The position numbers and the translations under genes were made by a program. From Pyrinomonadaceae bacterium (lineage in GTDB: Bacteria > Acidobacteriota > Blastocatellia > Pyrinomonadales > Pyrinomonadaceae): DNA of 64,000 nt. This document shows, piece by piece, positions 45,349 to 55,834 of this stretch; position 1 is the stretch's first letter; each line of letters starts with the position of its first letter. The notes below the pieces were generated by a model that had not been told where the DNA came from, searched no databases, and saw nothing but the letters and a program-made list of their open reading frames with translations. The stretch lies in the NCBI GenBank assembly GCA_025054715.1, contig JANWYH010000001.1, positions 184,001-248,000 of the forward strand, written 5' to 3'.

Positions 45349-46929
45349 ATGTCGGCTGGTTACGATGTTATTGTCGTTGGTGCAGGACATAATGGTTTAA
45401 CTTGTGCTTGTTATCTAGCGAAAGCTGGTTTGAAAGTTGCGGTGTTTGAGCGGCGACACATTGTAGGAGGTGCAGTTTGCACGCAAGAAGATATAATTGA
45501 GGGATACAAGATTGATGTTGGTTCATCGGCTCACATAATGATTCATCTTACACCGGTTGTTGCTGAGTTGGAGCTTGAAAAATTTGGGCTTGAATACATA
45601 GATTGCGATCCCTTTGCCTATGCTCCCATGCCGGACGGAAAAGGGTCTATATTTTTTTGGAAAGATATTGAAAAAACCTGTGATTCGATAGCAACGATTT
45701 CGCCAGAAGATGCAGATCGCTATAGAAAATTTGTTGCTGAATGGGAGAGATTAAACGAGGCCGTTTTTGAGGCTTTCTTAAAACCGCCAACTCCCATGAA
45801 TCTTTTCAGGCATTTGATTTTAGGCAGCAGGTCTTCTAACCCGGCAGAGATGCTCCGCAAGATAATGACAAGTTACGGTTCATTGGTTAGGGAGACTTTC
45901 GAGCACGAAGGTTTACGTGCAGCTTTATGCTGGCTTGCGGCGCAAAGTGGACCACCACCCACGGCAATAGCTTCAGGTAATTTTCTCGGATGGCATTCTA
46001 TGATTCATCGCTCTGGCGTGAAACGTCCGCGCGGTGGAAGCGGTGCTTTGACCCAATCACTTGCAAGATGCTTGCAACATTATGGAGGAGAAATTTTTCT
46101 GAATGCTGAAGTTGAGAAAATAGAGCTAGCAGATTTTTCGGTTAAAGGTTTACGCACTCGTTCAGGAGAAAGGTTCGAGTCGAAAGTGATTGTTTCAAAC
46201 GCTCATTTTCATACGACATTCCTGAAACTTATCGGCAAAGAGAACCTTCCTACAGAGCTTTTGGAACGCGTAAAACAGACGCGCGTAGGTAACGGTTTTG
46301 GAATGATAGTTAGATGTGCTGTTTCATCGTTACCAGATTATATTGCTTTTCCAAGCAATAGCAAACCTGCTGAATGCCACAGAGGTTTACAGCTTCTTTG
46401 TCCTTCGATGGAGTATCTTGAAAATGCTTATACTGACTATTTGAAGGGACGTCCGTCTGAAAATCCTTGTGCTTTAGCAATGACTTTCTCGGCTATCGAT
46501 CCGACGATAGCGCCTGAGGGAAAGCACACTCTTTTTATTTGGGGGCAATACTATCCTTACAAGCTTTCAAATCACGAAAATTGGGAGGATATAGAAAAGC
46601 GAGAAGCTGAAAAGCTGATAAATGTAGTTAACCGCTATGCACCGAATGTGAAGGATTCGATCATTGATTATTTTATTCAATCGCCTGTCGATCTTGAGTG
46701 TAGAATCGGGCTTTTGCGGGGAAATGTGATGCATCTTGAGATGGATTTCGATCAAATGTTTCTTTTCAGGCCTTTGCCTGAAATGTCTTCATATCGAACA
46801 CCGATAAAAGGACTTTATTTGACGGGCGCTTCTACACATCCGGGCGGAGGCGTTTTCGCTGCTTCTGGGTATAATGCAGCAAAAGTTATTCTCAAGGATT
46901 TGAAAGGATTGAGAAGATTCTTTTGCTGA
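45349..46929 (+). CDS. FAD-dependent oxidoreductase of the CrtI/CrtO/PYROXD2 group
   Basis: 526-aa flavoprotein. The N-terminal Rossmann motif is [28 protein letters not shown] with GGAVCTQ after it; the C-terminus has [23 protein letters not shown]. It resembles the CrtO-type carotenoid ketolase and PYROXD2 branch more than true phytoene desaturases, to judge by AHNGL-type start and length. Substrate unknown. It is preceded by a 284-nt gap with no gene, and followed 27 nt later by an acyl-CoA synthetase gene. Confidence 0.83.
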   Translation: MSAGYDVIVVGAGHNGLTCACYLAKAGLKVAVFERRHIVGGAVCTQEDIIEGYKIDVGSSAHIMIHLTPVVAELELEKFGLEYIDCDPFAYAPMPDGKGSIFFWKDIEKTCDSIATISPEDADRYRKFVAEWERLNEAVFEAFLKPPTPMNLFRHLILGSRSSNPAEMLRKIMTSYGSLVRETFEHEGLRAALCWLAAQSGPPPTAIASGNFLGWHSMIHRSGVKRPRGGSGALTQSLARCLQHYGGEIFLNAEVEKIELADFSVKGLRTRSGERFESKVIVSNAHFHTTFLKLIGKENLPTELLERVKQTRVGNGFGMIVRCAVSSLPDYIAFPSNSKPAECHRGLQLLCPSMEYLENAYTDYLKGRPSENPCALAMTFSAIDPTIAPEGKHTLFIWGQYYPYKLSNHENWEDIEKREAEKLINVVNRYAPNVKDSIIDYFIQSPVDLECRIGLLRGNVMHLEMDFDQMFLFRPLPEMSSYRTPIKGLYLTGASTHPGGGVFAASGYNAAKVILKDLKGLRRFFC

Positions 46930-46956
46930 GAAAAATTTGAGTTATCATTTGTGTAT

Positions 46957-48924
46957 ATGACCGAGAAGGCTACGTTTGAAAATCTGCCAGTTGTCTGGTG
47001 CCCAAGTGAAGATGTTATAGAGAAAACCGAATTAAAACGCTTCATGCGTCAAGTAGGCGTTGATAGCTGGGAGGAGCTTTATCGCTTCTCAATTGATGAT
47101 GTGGAGCGTTTCACGGCTGAGGTTTTAAAATTTCTAGGTATCGAATTTGACCCGCCTTACGAGAAACTTCTTGATTTATCGCAAGGAATTCAATGGGCGA
47201 AATGGTGTGTTGGCGGTGGCTTAAACATAACGAAGATGTGTCTTGATCGCTGGGTTAACGATAAAACTTCATCTAGTCTGGCGATAATCTGGGAAGGCGA
47301 AGAGGGACGAGTAGAGTCACTTACTTATGCAGAATTGAAAACAGCGGTCGAGGCTTGTGCAAGTGGATTAAGAAGACATGGGCTTAAAAAAGGTGATGCA
47401 ATCGGGATTCATTTACCGATGATGCCGGAAACAGTTGTTGCCCTTCTCGCTATAAATCGGATAGGTGCTATTGCAGTTCCGGTCTTCTCCGGTTATGGTG
47501 TTGAAGCGATAGCGACAAGATTAAATTCAGTTCAAGCGAAGGCTTTATTTGCTTGTGACGGGTTTCCGAGGCGCGGAAAAATCTTTGATGCGTTTGCTAT
47601 AGCTGAGGAAGCCGTTAAGAGATGCCCTTCGGTTGAGAAGGTTTTTTTAGTTAGCAGAATTGGACAGGCGATCCAAGCGGACACAGAAATAGTTAAATAT
47701 GAGGACTTAACGGCTTTTTCGGAAGCAGCTCATATAGAGCCAACTCAAGCTGAAGATCCGTTGATTATCCTTTATACTTCTGGCACTACGGGAAAGCCCA
47801 AAGGAATTGCGCATGTGCATTGTGGTTTTCCGATAAAATCTGCGCAGGATATGGCATTTGGAACTGATGTTGGTTTGGGCACTAGAATATGCTGGATTAC
47901 GGATATTGGATGGATGATGGGACCGTGGCTGATCTATGGAGCATTGATTTTAGGCGGTACAATTACTATCTATGATGGGGCGCCAGATTATCCGCAAGCG
48001 GATCGTCTGTGGGAATTTTGTTCAAAGCATAAAGTGGAAATTTTGGGCATTTCGCCCACTCTTGTTCGCTCGCTTGCATCACGCGGAGATGATTTGCCGA
48101 AAAAGCATGATTTATCGTCTTTACGGGCATTTGCTTCAACGGGCGAACCTTGGAATCAGTCGCCTTGGCTTTGGCTTTTTGAAAAAGTAGGTAATAGAAG
48201 AATTCCAATCATAAACTATTCGGGCGGAACTGAAATCTCTGGCGGGATTCTGATGGGAAACTTTTTGCTTCCTGTTAAGCCTTGTTCTTTTTCTGCTCCT
48301 TGTCCGGGCATTGATGCAGTTATTTTAGGAGAGGATGGAAGACCGGTTCAAAAAGGTCAAGTTGGTGAGCTTTGTATAAGGAAGCCATGGATAGGAATGG
48401 CACGCGGTTTTTGGAATGAGCCTGAAAGATATTTGAAGACTTACTGGTCTAGATTCGAAAATATATGGGTTCACGGTGACTGGGCGATGCAAGATTCTGA
48501 CGGGCACTGGTATATTTTAGGAAGAAGCGATGACACGCTAAAAATCGCGGGTAAACGCGTAGGTCCTGCTGAAGTAGAAAGCTTGCTTGTTTCGCATCCT
48601 TTGGTCATAGAGTCGGCAGTTATCGGCGTGCCTGATGAAATAAAGGGGACGAAGATGGTGGCTTTTTGCGTTTTAAAAGGAGAAGCTACTGAGGGTCTAA
48701 AAGATGAACTAAAGCAAATTGTAGCAAAAGAAATGGGAAAGCCTCTTGCTCCGTCTGAGATTTATTTTGTTTCGGCGTTACCTAAAACAAGAAACGCAAA
48801 ACTGATGCGGCGAGTCATCCGCGCTGCATATCTTGGTGAGGATGCAGGTGATGTTTCTGCCTTAGAAAATCCACAGGCAGTAGAAGAAATCAGAAAAACG
48901 AGTAGCTATGGCAAAAGCGCGTGA
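46957..48924 (+). CDS. Acyl-CoA synthetase (acetyl-CoA synthetase-like, AMP-forming)
   Basis: 655-aa member of the adenylate-forming family. P-loop [11 protein letters not shown]5 motif [12 protein letters not shown]7 [31 protein letters not shown], and the catalytic Lys in TRNAKLMRR near the C-terminus (family TRSGKxMRR). The N-terminal ACAS-type segment ([15 protein letters not shown]) is present, which supports short-chain acyl substrates such as acetate or propionate. Start: ATG 46957 rather than GTG 46951. Its end overlaps the CHAD gene by 17 nt. Confidence 0.9.
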   Translation: MTEKATFENLPVVWCPSEDVIEKTELKRFMRQVGVDSWEELYRFSIDDVERFTAEVLKFLGIEFDPPYEKLLDLSQGIQWAKWCVGGGLNITKMCLDRWVNDKTSSSLAIIWEGEEGRVESLTYAELKTAVEACASGLRRHGLKKGDAIGIHLPMMPETVVALLAINRIGAIAVPVFSGYGVEAIATRLNSVQAKALFACDGFPRRGKIFDAFAIAEEAVKRCPSVEKVFLVSRIGQAIQADTEIVKYEDLTAFSEAAHIEPTQAEDPLIILYTSGTTGKPKGIAHVHCGFPIKSAQDMAFGTDVGLGTRICWITDIGWMMGPWLIYGALILGGTITIYDGAPDYPQADRLWEFCSKHKVEILGISPTLVRSLASRGDDLPKKHDLSSLRAFASTGEPWNQSPWLWLFEKVGNRRIPIINYSGGTEISGGILMGNFLLPVKPCSFSAPCPGIDAVILGEDGRPVQKGQVGELCIRKPWIGMARGFWNEPERYLKTYWSRFENIWVHGDWAMQDSDGHWYILGRSDDTLKIAGKRVGPAEVESLLVSHPLVIESAVIGVPDEIKGTKMVAFCVLKGEATEGLKDELKQIVAKEMGKPLAPSEIYFVSALPKTRNAKLMRRVIRAAYLGEDAGDVSALENPQAVEEIRKTSSYGKSA

Positions 48925-49816
48925 AATTGAAAATCTTAATTGCCAAGAAGCAGCTTCAGAAGGCATTTTGAAAGTTCTTCTCACGAGAAGCGATGAAGTA
49001 ACAGAATTTGCAAAGCTTGCTTTAGAGAAGGGAGAAGATGCAGAAGTTATCCATGATTTAAGAGTTGCGATTAGGCGTTTGAGGAGCGCCATGAGAGATT
49101 TCTCGGATTTTCTTGACAGAAAACGGCTGAAGCCTTTGAGAAAAAAGCTGAAGGTGTTTGCTTCGGCGCTTGGGGCGGTGCGAGACAAAGACGTAGCCTG
49201 TGAGACTTTGAGAAAGTTGAGCCGAAAAGTAGAAGATAAAATCGTAGCGAAGACTATCTCATCTTTAATTGAGGAAGAAATTTCTGCTCGTAGAGAATTG
49301 TTTGAGACTTTTTTGAGTGAGTTGCCTGACCAGATCTCTGATTTAGAAAAACTTTTTCGCGAGTTTGAGTTCGCAGTAAAACCGACATCATTGAGTTTTG
49401 CTGAGCTAGGCAAAAGGGTTATATCCACGAACCTGGAAGAATTTTTGTTGCTTAGCCAGAGTTTTTACAAGCCTTTTGGCGTAGATGAACTTCACCGCTT
49501 GCGCATAGTCGGTAAGCGCCTTAGATATTCAATTGAGCTTTTTTCGATTTGCTATGATAGACAACGAGCTGATGCAATTGCCTATCAGGTTGCTGAAATG
49601 CAAGGTATCTTGGGCGAGTTGCATGACGCTGACATATGGATAGATACCATCGGGCAAAGATTAAAAGAAGGAAAAATCGAGGAAACATCTGGCATTTGGA
49701 TTTTATCAGAATTTGTTAAGCATAGAGATCGAAGTTATAGAAAAGCGCTTGAGCTTTGGGCAAACTGGCTCAAGAAAGATTTTGTCAAAGGTTTGAAAGA
49801 AGAGCTTTTAAGATGA
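48908..49816 (+). CDS. CHAD-domain protein
   Basis: 302-aa all-helical CHAD protein: [20 protein letters not shown] and [18 protein letters not shown] are the two signature repeats with conserved His and Arg/Lys that bind polyphosphate, with [12 protein letters not shown] between them. CHAD proteins associate with polyphosphate granules. There is no CYTH domain, so it is not a triphosphatase itself. It is translationally coupled to rdgB by an ATGA overlap and sits inside the 3' end of the synthetase gene. Confidence 0.9.
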   Translation: MAKAREIENLNCQEAASEGILKVLLTRSDEVTEFAKLALEKGEDAEVIHDLRVAIRRLRSAMRDFSDFLDRKRLKPLRKKLKVFASALGAVRDKDVACETLRKLSRKVEDKIVAKTISSLIEEEISARRELFETFLSELPDQISDLEKLFREFEFAVKPTSLSFAELGKRVISTNLEEFLLLSQSFYKPFGVDELHRLRIVGKRLRYSIELFSICYDRQRADAIAYQVAEMQGILGELHDADIWIDTIGQRLKEGKIEETSGIWILSEFVKHRDRSYRKALELWANWLKKDFVKGLKEELLR

Positions 49817-50412
49817 AACTTCTTGTCGGAACGGGCAACAAAGGGAAGCTTTTGGAAATAACTGAGAAGTTTGGGGAACTACCGATAGAGCTAAAAAGCC
49901 TGAAGGACTTCCCTGAAATCTTGCAGCCTGAGGAAACCGGTCGAACCTTTGCGGAGAATGCAATTTTGAAGGCAAGATGGTATTCAACTCAAACAGGCTT
50001 GTGGACGTTGGCGGATGACTCTGGGCTTGAAGTGGAAGCTTTAGGGGGGTTGCCAGGAGTTATTTCGGCAAGGTATGCGGGTGTTGGAGCAAAAGATGAA
50101 GACAATATAAGAAAGCTTCTCGACGAGTTAAAAAATGAGCGGAATCGCTCAGCAAGATTTGTTTGCTCAATGGCGGTGTCTGATGAAAAAGGAATTTTAA
50201 GATTTCTTGCCGAAGGAGTTTGTGATGGTATAATAGCTTTTAAGCCAAGAGGCAAAAATGGATTTGGATACGATTCGGTATTCATTCCGAAAGGATTTGA
50301 CAAGACGTTTGGTGAGCTCTCCTCGCTGGTAAAACAAAAAATTAGCCACCGTGCTAGGGCCTTGCAGAAAATAATTTCATTTTTTTCTGATTTTATCGGC
50401 AACAAGACTTGA
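49813..50412 (+). CDS. rdgB: XTP/dITP pyrophosphatase
   Basis: 199-aa Ham1-family house-cleaning enzyme that hydrolyses non-canonical purine NTPs. LLVGTGNKGKLLEI is the substrate loop, EETGRTFAENAILKARWY and LADDSGLEVEALGG the metal site, FGYDSVFIPKGFDKTFGEL the base pocket, and SHRARALQK the closing motif. The start at 49813 overlaps the CHAD stop (ATGA); the frame runs back to 49756 but family alignment favours this Met. Confidence 0.96.
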   Translation: MKLLVGTGNKGKLLEITEKFGELPIELKSLKDFPEILQPEETGRTFAENAILKARWYSTQTGLWTLADDSGLEVEALGGLPGVISARYAGVGAKDEDNIRKLLDELKNERNRSARFVCSMAVSDEKGILRFLAEGVCDGIIAFKPRGKNGFGYDSVFIPKGFDKTFGELSSLVKQKISHRARALQKIISFFSDFIGNKT

Positions 50413-50437
50413 TCTTTGCCTTTTCTGTTAGTAAAAT
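50409..50437 (+). promoter_or_regulatory. Promoter of tRNA-Pro (and probably HU)
   Basis: TTGATC (50409-50414) overlapping the rdgB stop, a 17-nt spacer and TAAAAT (50432-50437); start near 50444. No terminator lies between the tRNA and the HU gene. Confidence 0.55.
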
Positions 50438-50479
50438 TCGCTATCTGTGATGGTTTTTATTTGAAAGCTTAGAATCCGT

Positions 50480-50556
<77 letters not shown>

Positions 50557-50621
50557 GTTCTTCAGTTTTGCTGCTTCTTTCAATGGAAGTGGCAATTTTC
50601 AAAGCCAAAGTGGAGGAAAAT

Positions 50622-50915
50622 ATGGCTAAAAAAGCGATGACACAGACTGAACTAGTTAATGAAATGGCAAAGAAATGCGGATTGAAAAAGGCACAGGTCA
50701 AAGACTTTCTCAACGCTTTAGCAGACCTTGCGAAAAGCGAAGTGAAAAAGACGGGAGAATTTATTCTGCCAGGCTTCGGCAAATTTGTGAAGGCTACTCG
50801 CAAGGCTCGTGAAGGGCGTAATCCTTCAACTGGCGCGGTTATCAAAATTCCTGCGAAAACGGTAGTCAAATTCCGTGTTAGCAAGGCAATGAAGGAAGCC
50901 GTTGCTGGTAAGTAA
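50622..50915 (+). CDS. HU/IHF-family DNA-binding protein
   Basis: 97-aa histone-like protein. The N-terminal helices carry MTQTELVNEMAKKCGLKKAQVKDFLNAL; the beta-arm signature is GFGKFVKATRKAREGRNPSTGAVIKIPAK, including the RNP tip that bends DNA. ATG 50622 is preceded by TGGAGGA; the upstream frame to 50568 is not likely translated. It follows tRNA-Pro by 65 nt and ends in a perfect palindromic terminator. Confidence 0.95.
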   Translation: MAKKAMTQTELVNEMAKKCGLKKAQVKDFLNALADLAKSEVKKTGEFILPGFGKFVKATRKAREGRNPSTGAVIKIPAKTVVKFRVSKAMKEAVAGK

Positions 50916-50926
50916 GCTATCTATCT

Positions 50927-50956
50927 AAAAAGGCAATCCATATGGATTGCCTTTTT
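50927..50956. terminator. Palindromic intrinsic terminator after the HU gene
   Basis: A perfect 30-bp palindrome centred on CATATG: A5-GGCAATCC arm followed by GGATTGCC-T5. It can work in both directions. Confidence 0.85.
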
Positions 50957-51013
50957 GGTTAATCTGGTGAAGTTATCGCTACAGGTTACTTGTCTTCAAA
51001 AATCGAGTTTCCT

Positions 51014-51769
51014 ATGCAAAAATTGGTTTTGGTCAGGCACGGTGAAAGCGAATGGAATAGACAGAATCGCTTCACTGGCTGGAAAGACGTAGAGCTTTCC
51101 GAAAAAGGAATCCAGGAAGCAATTCAGGCAGGTGAGCTTCTACGAAGCGAAGGATTTGTGTTTGACGAGGCTTATACATCGGTATTAAAGCGCGCAATAA
51201 AGACCTTGTGGTTGATTTTAGAAAAGATGGATTTGATGTGGATTCCGGAGATAAAGTCGTGGAAATTAAATGAGCGTCATTACGGCGCCCTTCAAGGTCT
51301 TAATAAATCCGAAATGGCAGCTAAATACGGTGAAGAGCAAGTTCTGATATGGCGTAGAAGCTATGACGTTCAGCCTCCTGAACTTTCTGAAACTGATGAA
51401 AGATTTTTAGAATTAAAAAAAGACCCTCGATATTTTGAGATAAATCCTGAAGACTTTCCAAAGACCGAATGCTTGAAGGACACAGTAGCTAGAGTTATTC
51501 CTTACTGGGAAACGGAGATAGCTCCTAAAGTCAAAAAAGGGAAAAGAATTATAATAGTCGCTCATGGCAATTCCATACGTGCTTTGGTCAAGCATCTAGA
51601 CAAAATAAGTGATGATGAAATCATAAAACTTAACATTCCTACAGGTATTCCTCTAGTTTATGAGCTAGATGAAAACTTAAAGCCTCTGAGAAGCTATTAC
51701 TTAGGCGATCCAGAAAAAGTGAAAGCTGCTCAAGAAGCCGTAGCAAATCAAGGAAAAGCAAAAGATTAG
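51014..51769 (+). CDS. gpmA: 2,3-bisphosphoglycerate-dependent phosphoglycerate mutase
   Basis: 251-aa dPGM interconverting 3- and 2-phosphoglycerate in glycolysis. [23 protein letters not shown] holds the phosphorylated His; [15 protein letters not shown] and [16 protein letters not shown] are the other active-site blocks. Length matches E. coli GpmA (250). ATG 51014 is chosen over TTG 50990. It is 8 nt ahead of the acyltransferase gene. Confidence 0.96.
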   Translation: MQKLVLVRHGESEWNRQNRFTGWKDVELSEKGIQEAIQAGELLRSEGFVFDEAYTSVLKRAIKTLWLILEKMDLMWIPEIKSWKLNERHYGALQGLNKSEMAAKYGEEQVLIWRRSYDVQPPELSETDERFLELKKDPRYFEINPEDFPKTECLKDTVARVIPYWETEIAPKVKKGKRIIIVAHGNSIRALVKHLDKISDDEIIKLNIPTGIPLVYELDENLKPLRSYYLGDPEKVKAAQEAVANQGKAKD

Positions 51770-51777
51770 ACTAAAAG

Positions 51778-52608
51778 ATGCTTCCAGAGCCGTCTAATCA
51801 AGAACTTGAAGCCCTTTCCAAAATAGAACGTTTAGGATTCTTTCTTGCCCATCGAATGAATAAAGGAAAATGGAAGGATTTGATGACCTTTCTTCAAAGG
51901 CACATAGGTTCTTTGTGGATACATCTTTGCACTTACAACTTGATGAATATCTTTGGACTTGAGAATTTTGAAAAAACTGATCCTAAACGACCAATTCTTC
52001 TTGTGGCAAATCATCGCTCCTTCTTTGACATGTACGTTGTTTCAGCAATGCTTTTTAGAAAAACCAGACGGCGGTTTTACCTTTATTTTCCTGTTCGTGC
52101 TAGGTTCTTTTATAGCTCTATCCTCGGTTGGTTTGTGAACTTCATAATGGGCTGGTTTTCAATGTATCCGCCTTTTTTTCGCGAGGCTCGTGAGGTTCAG
52201 AAGCGTAGATTTGACAAGTTTTCACTAAGATTTTTAATTCATATTTGTTCTGAAGATAAACCAAACATAATTGGTTTTCATCCTGAAGGTAAAAGAAATC
52301 TAAACGACAATCCTTACAATTTTCTTCCTGCACAGCCTGGCATTGGCAAGGTTCTGCTAAACGCAAAACCGCAAGTGGTGCCTGTATTTATCGTTGGTTT
52401 AGGTAACAACCTTCCAAAGCAGATATTAGGAAATTGGTTTGGAGGCGAGAAGATAAGATTGTGGTTTGGCAATCCGCTTGATCTTTCAGAGTTTTATGCA
52501 AAGCCTGATAAACCCAGAACCCATAAAGAAATAGCTGATTTTTTGATGAAGAAAATAGCCGAGCTTGCTGAAAAAGATCGTCTCGCCTTTGGAAAGGTTT
52601 CCTCTTGA
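51778..52608 (+). CDS. PlsC-type 1-acylglycerol-phosphate acyltransferase
   Basis: 276-aa phospholipid/glycerol acyltransferase. The catalytic HX4D box is NHRSFFD; the second block is GFHPEGKRNLND (family FPEGTR), and VPVFIVGLGNNLP is the third. Hydrophobic segments around residues 85-125 suggest membrane association. The acceptor may be lysophosphatidate, but related enzymes acylate other lipids. Operon-like spacing after gpmA. Confidence 0.88.
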   Translation: MLPEPSNQELEALSKIERLGFFLAHRMNKGKWKDLMTFLQRHIGSLWIHLCTYNLMNIFGLENFEKTDPKRPILLVANHRSFFDMYVVSAMLFRKTRRRFYLYFPVRARFFYSSILGWFVNFIMGWFSMYPPFFREAREVQKRRFDKFSLRFLIHICSEDKPNIIGFHPEGKRNLNDNPYNFLPAQPGIGKVLLNAKPQVVPVFIVGLGNNLPKQILGNWFGGEKIRLWFGNPLDLSEFYAKPDKPRTHKEIADFLMKKIAELAEKDRLAFGKVSS

Positions 52609-52715
52609 CTACTTAAAAGATTTGCGATAAAAATTCGTTCGTAAGAGTATTTTGGCAATCTCAAAGCGGGTTTGCCTTAGGCAGTGATTTATTCATGGTA
52701 AGTCAAATGCTGTAG

Positions 52716-52744
52716 GTCAGAGTATAGCTTAAAGATACTCTGAC
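52716..52744 (+). promoter_or_regulatory. 10-bp hairpin in the leader of the peptidoglycan-binding protein gene
   Basis: GTCAGAGTAT (52716-52725) and ATACTCTGAC (52735-52744) pair perfectly over a 9-nt loop. No T run follows, so it is not a simple terminator; an operator or mRNA element is possible. AAGGAGGG lies 7 nt before the start codon at 52784. Confidence 0.45.
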
Positions 52745-52783
52745 AAAGCGGCTACAAAGGCAGTTTTACGTAAGGAGGGTGTT

Positions 52784-53389
52784 ATGAAGAAGTTGTTGGC
52801 TGTATGGATGATTATCTTGCCTTTTTTCGTGGCTGCATTAGCTCAACAACAAGCGAACACAAATCAGGAAACTAAAAAACAAAGAGCGCCAATTTTTCGA
52901 GCTACTAAAGAACAAATAGTTGAAGCTCAAAGAAAGCTACAAGTTCCTGAAACCGGTAGAATGGACGAAGCTACACGCGCTGCCATCAGGAAATATCAAA
53001 CAGAAAATGGTCTGAAGCCGACTGGAACACTAAATAGAGCGACACTCGAAAAAATGGGAATACAGCTTACTGAAAAGCAACAACAGATACCGGTAAATCC
53101 AGAACATCTTGCTTCTACGAAAAGCGAAGGTAAGAAACGCTCTGGACCGATTTTCCGTGCGAATAAAGAGCAGATAGAACGAGCACAGGAGATTCTCAAA
53201 AGCGGTGGATATTATGGTGGCGAAAAAACTGGTCGCCTTGATAAGGATACAAGAGAGGCCATAAAAAAATATCAAGAAGCAAATGGTTTGAAGAAAACAG
53301 GCACGCTAAACGCAGAAACTTTACAGAAAATGGGAATTGAGCTTACAGAAAAACAAAAGGAAATACTTCAAAAAAGATCGTCCCCTTAG
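52784..53389 (+). CDS. Exported protein with two peptidoglycan-binding (PGB_1) domains
   Basis: 201-aa protein. A signal peptide ends VAALAQQ. Two homologous PGB_1-type domains follow, about residues 45-98 and 133-190, each preceded by an APIFRATKEQI/GPIFRANKEQI lead and ending TLEKMGIQLTEKQ/TLQKMGIELTEKQ. The core signature DEATRAAIRKYQTENGLKPTGTL is repeated as DKDTREAIKKYQEANGLKKTGTL. No catalytic domain is attached. It probably anchors in the periplasmic murein. A strong Shine-Dalgarno (AAGGAGGG) suggests high expression. Confidence 0.88.
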   Translation: MKKLLAVWMIILPFFVAALAQQQANTNQETKKQRAPIFRATKEQIVEAQRKLQVPETGRMDEATRAAIRKYQTENGLKPTGTLNRATLEKMGIQLTEKQQQIPVNPEHLASTKSEGKKRSGPIFRANKEQIERAQEILKSGGYYGGEKTGRLDKDTREAIKKYQEANGLKKTGTLNAETLQKMGIELTEKQKEILQKRSSP

Positions 53390-53499
53390 GCATTGTGCTT
53401 AAAAGACTATTCAAAGAGAAGGATGCCTTAAGAGCATGCGAAGTAAACATAAGCTGAGCTGAAAGGCAACTTTCTTTGGAAAGCCTTACATAGGGTGAT

Positions 53500-54531
53500 T
53501 CATGCAAATAGGTTTTCTGCGTATTTATATGGGTCGAAAATGACCAAATCGTCTATTTTTTCACCTATGCCAACATAACGGATTGGTAGGGAAAGCTCTT
53601 TTGCAATGCTGACGGCTATACCGCCTTTAGCGGTTCCGTCTAGTTTCGTCAAAACTATACCCGTTACGTTTGAGGTTTTCAGAAACTTTCTTGCTTGTTC
53701 TAACCCGTTTTGACCTGTTACAGCGTCTATTACGAGCAAAGTTTCATGAGGAGCTCCTTCGACTTCACGAGCGGCAACGCGCTTCATTTTTTCAAGTTCT
53801 GCCATTAGATTTGATTTGTTGTGTAAACGGCCTGCTGTGTCAACTATCAGAACGTCTATGTTACGAGCCTTTGCTGACTTTATGGCATCGAAAAGCACAG
53901 CTGCTGGGTCTGTGCCTTGTTTTTGTTGGATTAAGCTTACACCAGCACGTTCGGCCCAAACTTTTAATTGATCGTTTGCCGCAGCTCGGAATGTATCCGC
54001 TGCACAAATTAAAACCTGATTTCCTTCGCTTTTAATTCGATGAGCTAGCTTACCAATGGTTGTTGTCTTGCCGACTCCATTTACGCCTACGACCATTATT
54101 ACATAGGGTTTCACTTTCGGATCGAAGCTTTCTTCGTTAGAAACGCCCGATAAACTAGCTTCTTGAAGTATATGCACTATTTCTTCTTTAATTGCAGTTT
54201 TTAATGCTTGTAGGTCATTTATTTGTCCGCGGGAAAGCTTCATGCGGATGGACTCTAGGATGTGAGTTGTTGTAGATACTCCTAAATCGCTCGAGATCAA
54301 GATTTCTTCAAGTTCTTCAAGCAATGTTTCGTCTATTTTCTTTGAGCCAGCAAAAATAGAATCGAGCTTTTCGGATATTGAAACGCGAGTTTTTTCTATT
54401 GCACGGGCAAATCGAAAGCTAAATTCTTTCTCGATTTTTTCTTCTTCAGCCTTTAACTCTTCGATAGTTTTATCCAGACCAAGAACAGATGTGGAGAACG
54501 AGTCTTGTCTTTTCCTACGCCAGAAAACCAT
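53500..54531 (-). CDS. ftsY: Signal recognition particle receptor FtsY
   Basis: 343-aa SRP GTPase that docks ribosome-SRP complexes at the membrane. The NG domain has G1 [16 protein letters not shown]2/insertion [14 protein letters not shown]3 [19 protein letters not shown] and G4 [10 protein letters not shown]. The A domain is short (about 45 residues), without the long acidic region of E. coli FtsY. ATG 54531 (MVFWRRKRQ) is used; a TTG at 54555 would add a hydrophobic stretch. Confidence 0.96.
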   Translation of the reverse strand: MVFWRRKRQDSFSTSVLGLDKTIEELKAEEEKIEKEFSFRFARAIEKTRVSISEKLDSIFAGSKKIDETLLEELEEILISSDLGVSTTTHILESIRMKLSRGQINDLQALKTAIKEEIVHILQEASLSGVSNEESFDPKVKPYVIMVVGVNGVGKTTTIGKLAHRIKSEGNQVLICAADTFRAAANDQLKVWAERAGVSLIQQKQGTDPAAVLFDAIKSAKARNIDVLIVDTAGRLHNKSNLMAELEKMKRVAAREVEGAPHETLLVIDAVTGQNGLEQARKFLKTSNVTGIVLTKLDGTAKGGIAVSIAKELSLPIRYVGIGEKIDDLVIFDPYKYAENLFA

Positions 54532-54564
54532 AAAAAAGATTATAACTAACGGCAAATATAGCTT

Positions 54565-55752
54565 TCAAAAGGCAGTATTTTCAGCGGAATTTATTAGTTC
54601 TTCAAGTCTTTGCTTGCTAATTCCATAAAGCTGTTTTATTGATTGTATTTTTTTGATAATTTGATCTGTGTTGGTTGCTTTGTGTTTTTTTACAGCTACA
54701 ATCATGTTGTTTTTCGGAGTGTGTTCAGGAGAGATAAATTCAAAAACTTTTGTCTTATATCCTTCTTTTTCAAGAAGAAGTGCTCTCAGTCCGTCGGTTA
54801 AAGTTTCTGCCGTCTTTTCCAGAAGAATGCCGTGTTTTAGGAGATCTTTAAGATAATCTGGTGGACTGATTTGAGGGCGTATTTCCTTATGACAGCAAGG
54901 GGCAACAAAAATTATCTCGGCATTTGCCTTGATTGCCTTAAAAATTGCATCGTCTGTTGCAGTATCGCAAGCGTGAAGTGCTATCAGTATGTCTGTTTGA
55001 GTGAGATTGTAGTCACTGATAAGTCCTTGGACAAAACTTAAGTTTTCAAACTCTGCAGCTTTAGCAATTGAGTTACATAGCTCAGCCATGTCGCTTCTTG
55101 CTTCTACGCCTATTACCTCGACATCAACTCCACGAACCGTTTTGAAATAGTCGTAAACTGAGAATGTCAAATACCCTTTTCCAGAACCCATGTCAACTAT
55201 TCTAAGCTTTTGTCGGTTTTTAAGCTCGGATTTATCAAAAAAACTAGCAACGATTTCAATAAACTTATTGATTTGCTTCCATTTATCTTGTTGCTTTTCT
55301 TTGATCTCTCCATTTTCTGCAGTAATGCCCAGAGCCTTTAAGTAGAAGACTTTTGGGTTTACAAAAGCGGGCTTTTCTTTGTTGTGTGAAAGTGAAGGTT
55401 TTGTCTTAAATGAAGGCTTGCCGAGGTTGAGTCTTGCGCGCCCTTTTTTGCCGATGTCAAGGTGATAGTCGTGTTCAAGTGTAAAAAGATGAGCACTAAA
55501 AAAGCTTTTTCCCAAAAGGTCACGTATTATCTTCAAGCTTTCTTGAACATCAAAGTTTTTTGCTACATCTCTAGTTTCATAGCGATAAAGGAAGAACATT
55601 CGCAGTCCTTTTTTAGTTTCAATGAGCCGCACCAGTATCTTCTGAAGGCTCTTATTTTCACCTTTATTGTTGCTTATGGTTAGTTTAAGGAAAGAGTGTT
55701 TTTTAATGGATTGTTCAAGTTCCGAGAAGAACTTTTCTATCTGCTCATTCAT
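54565..55752 (-). CDS. SAM-dependent methyltransferase (METTL25/Methyltransf_32-like)
   Basis: 395-aa protein. The N-terminal 150 residues are an unrecognised domain with LKLTISNNKGENKSLQKILVR. The methyltransferase domain has motif I RIVDMGSGKGYLTF (about residue 205), VIGVEARSDMAEL, LIALHACDTATDDAI and the diagnostic VAPCCHKEIR. The PCCHK motif and ALHACD are shared with eukaryotic METTL25-type proteins. The substrate is unknown; rRNA or tRNA is possible. 9 nt before the next gene start downstream (ftsY ORF). Confidence 0.85.
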   Translation of the reverse strand: MNEQIEKFFSELEQSIKKHSFLKLTISNNKGENKSLQKILVRLIETKKGLRMFFLYRYETRDVAKNFDVQESLKIIRDLLGKSFFSAHLFTLEHDYHLDIGKKGRARLNLGKPSFKTKPSLSHNKEKPAFVNPKVFYLKALGITAENGEIKEKQQDKWKQINKFIEIVASFFDKSELKNRQKLRIVDMGSGKGYLTFSVYDYFKTVRGVDVEVIGVEARSDMAELCNSIAKAAEFENLSFVQGLISDYNLTQTDILIALHACDTATDDAIFKAIKANAEIIFVAPCCHKEIRPQISPPDYLKDLLKHGILLEKTAETLTDGLRALLLEKEGYKTKVFEFISPEHTPKNNMIVAVKKHKATNTDQIIKKIQSIKQLYGISKQRLEELINSAENTAF

Positions 55753-55834
55753 TCTAGAAAAAATCTTGTAATGCAGAGTTTGAGTCCGTCAAGTTGGTCT
55801 GAGAACTTATTAGGCTAGCTTTCGAAAAAATCTG

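Noticed and set aside
53390-53499. Terminator between the peptidoglycan-binding gene and ftsY
   Set aside because: Only weak inverted repeats (AAGGC/GCCTT) without a proper T run.
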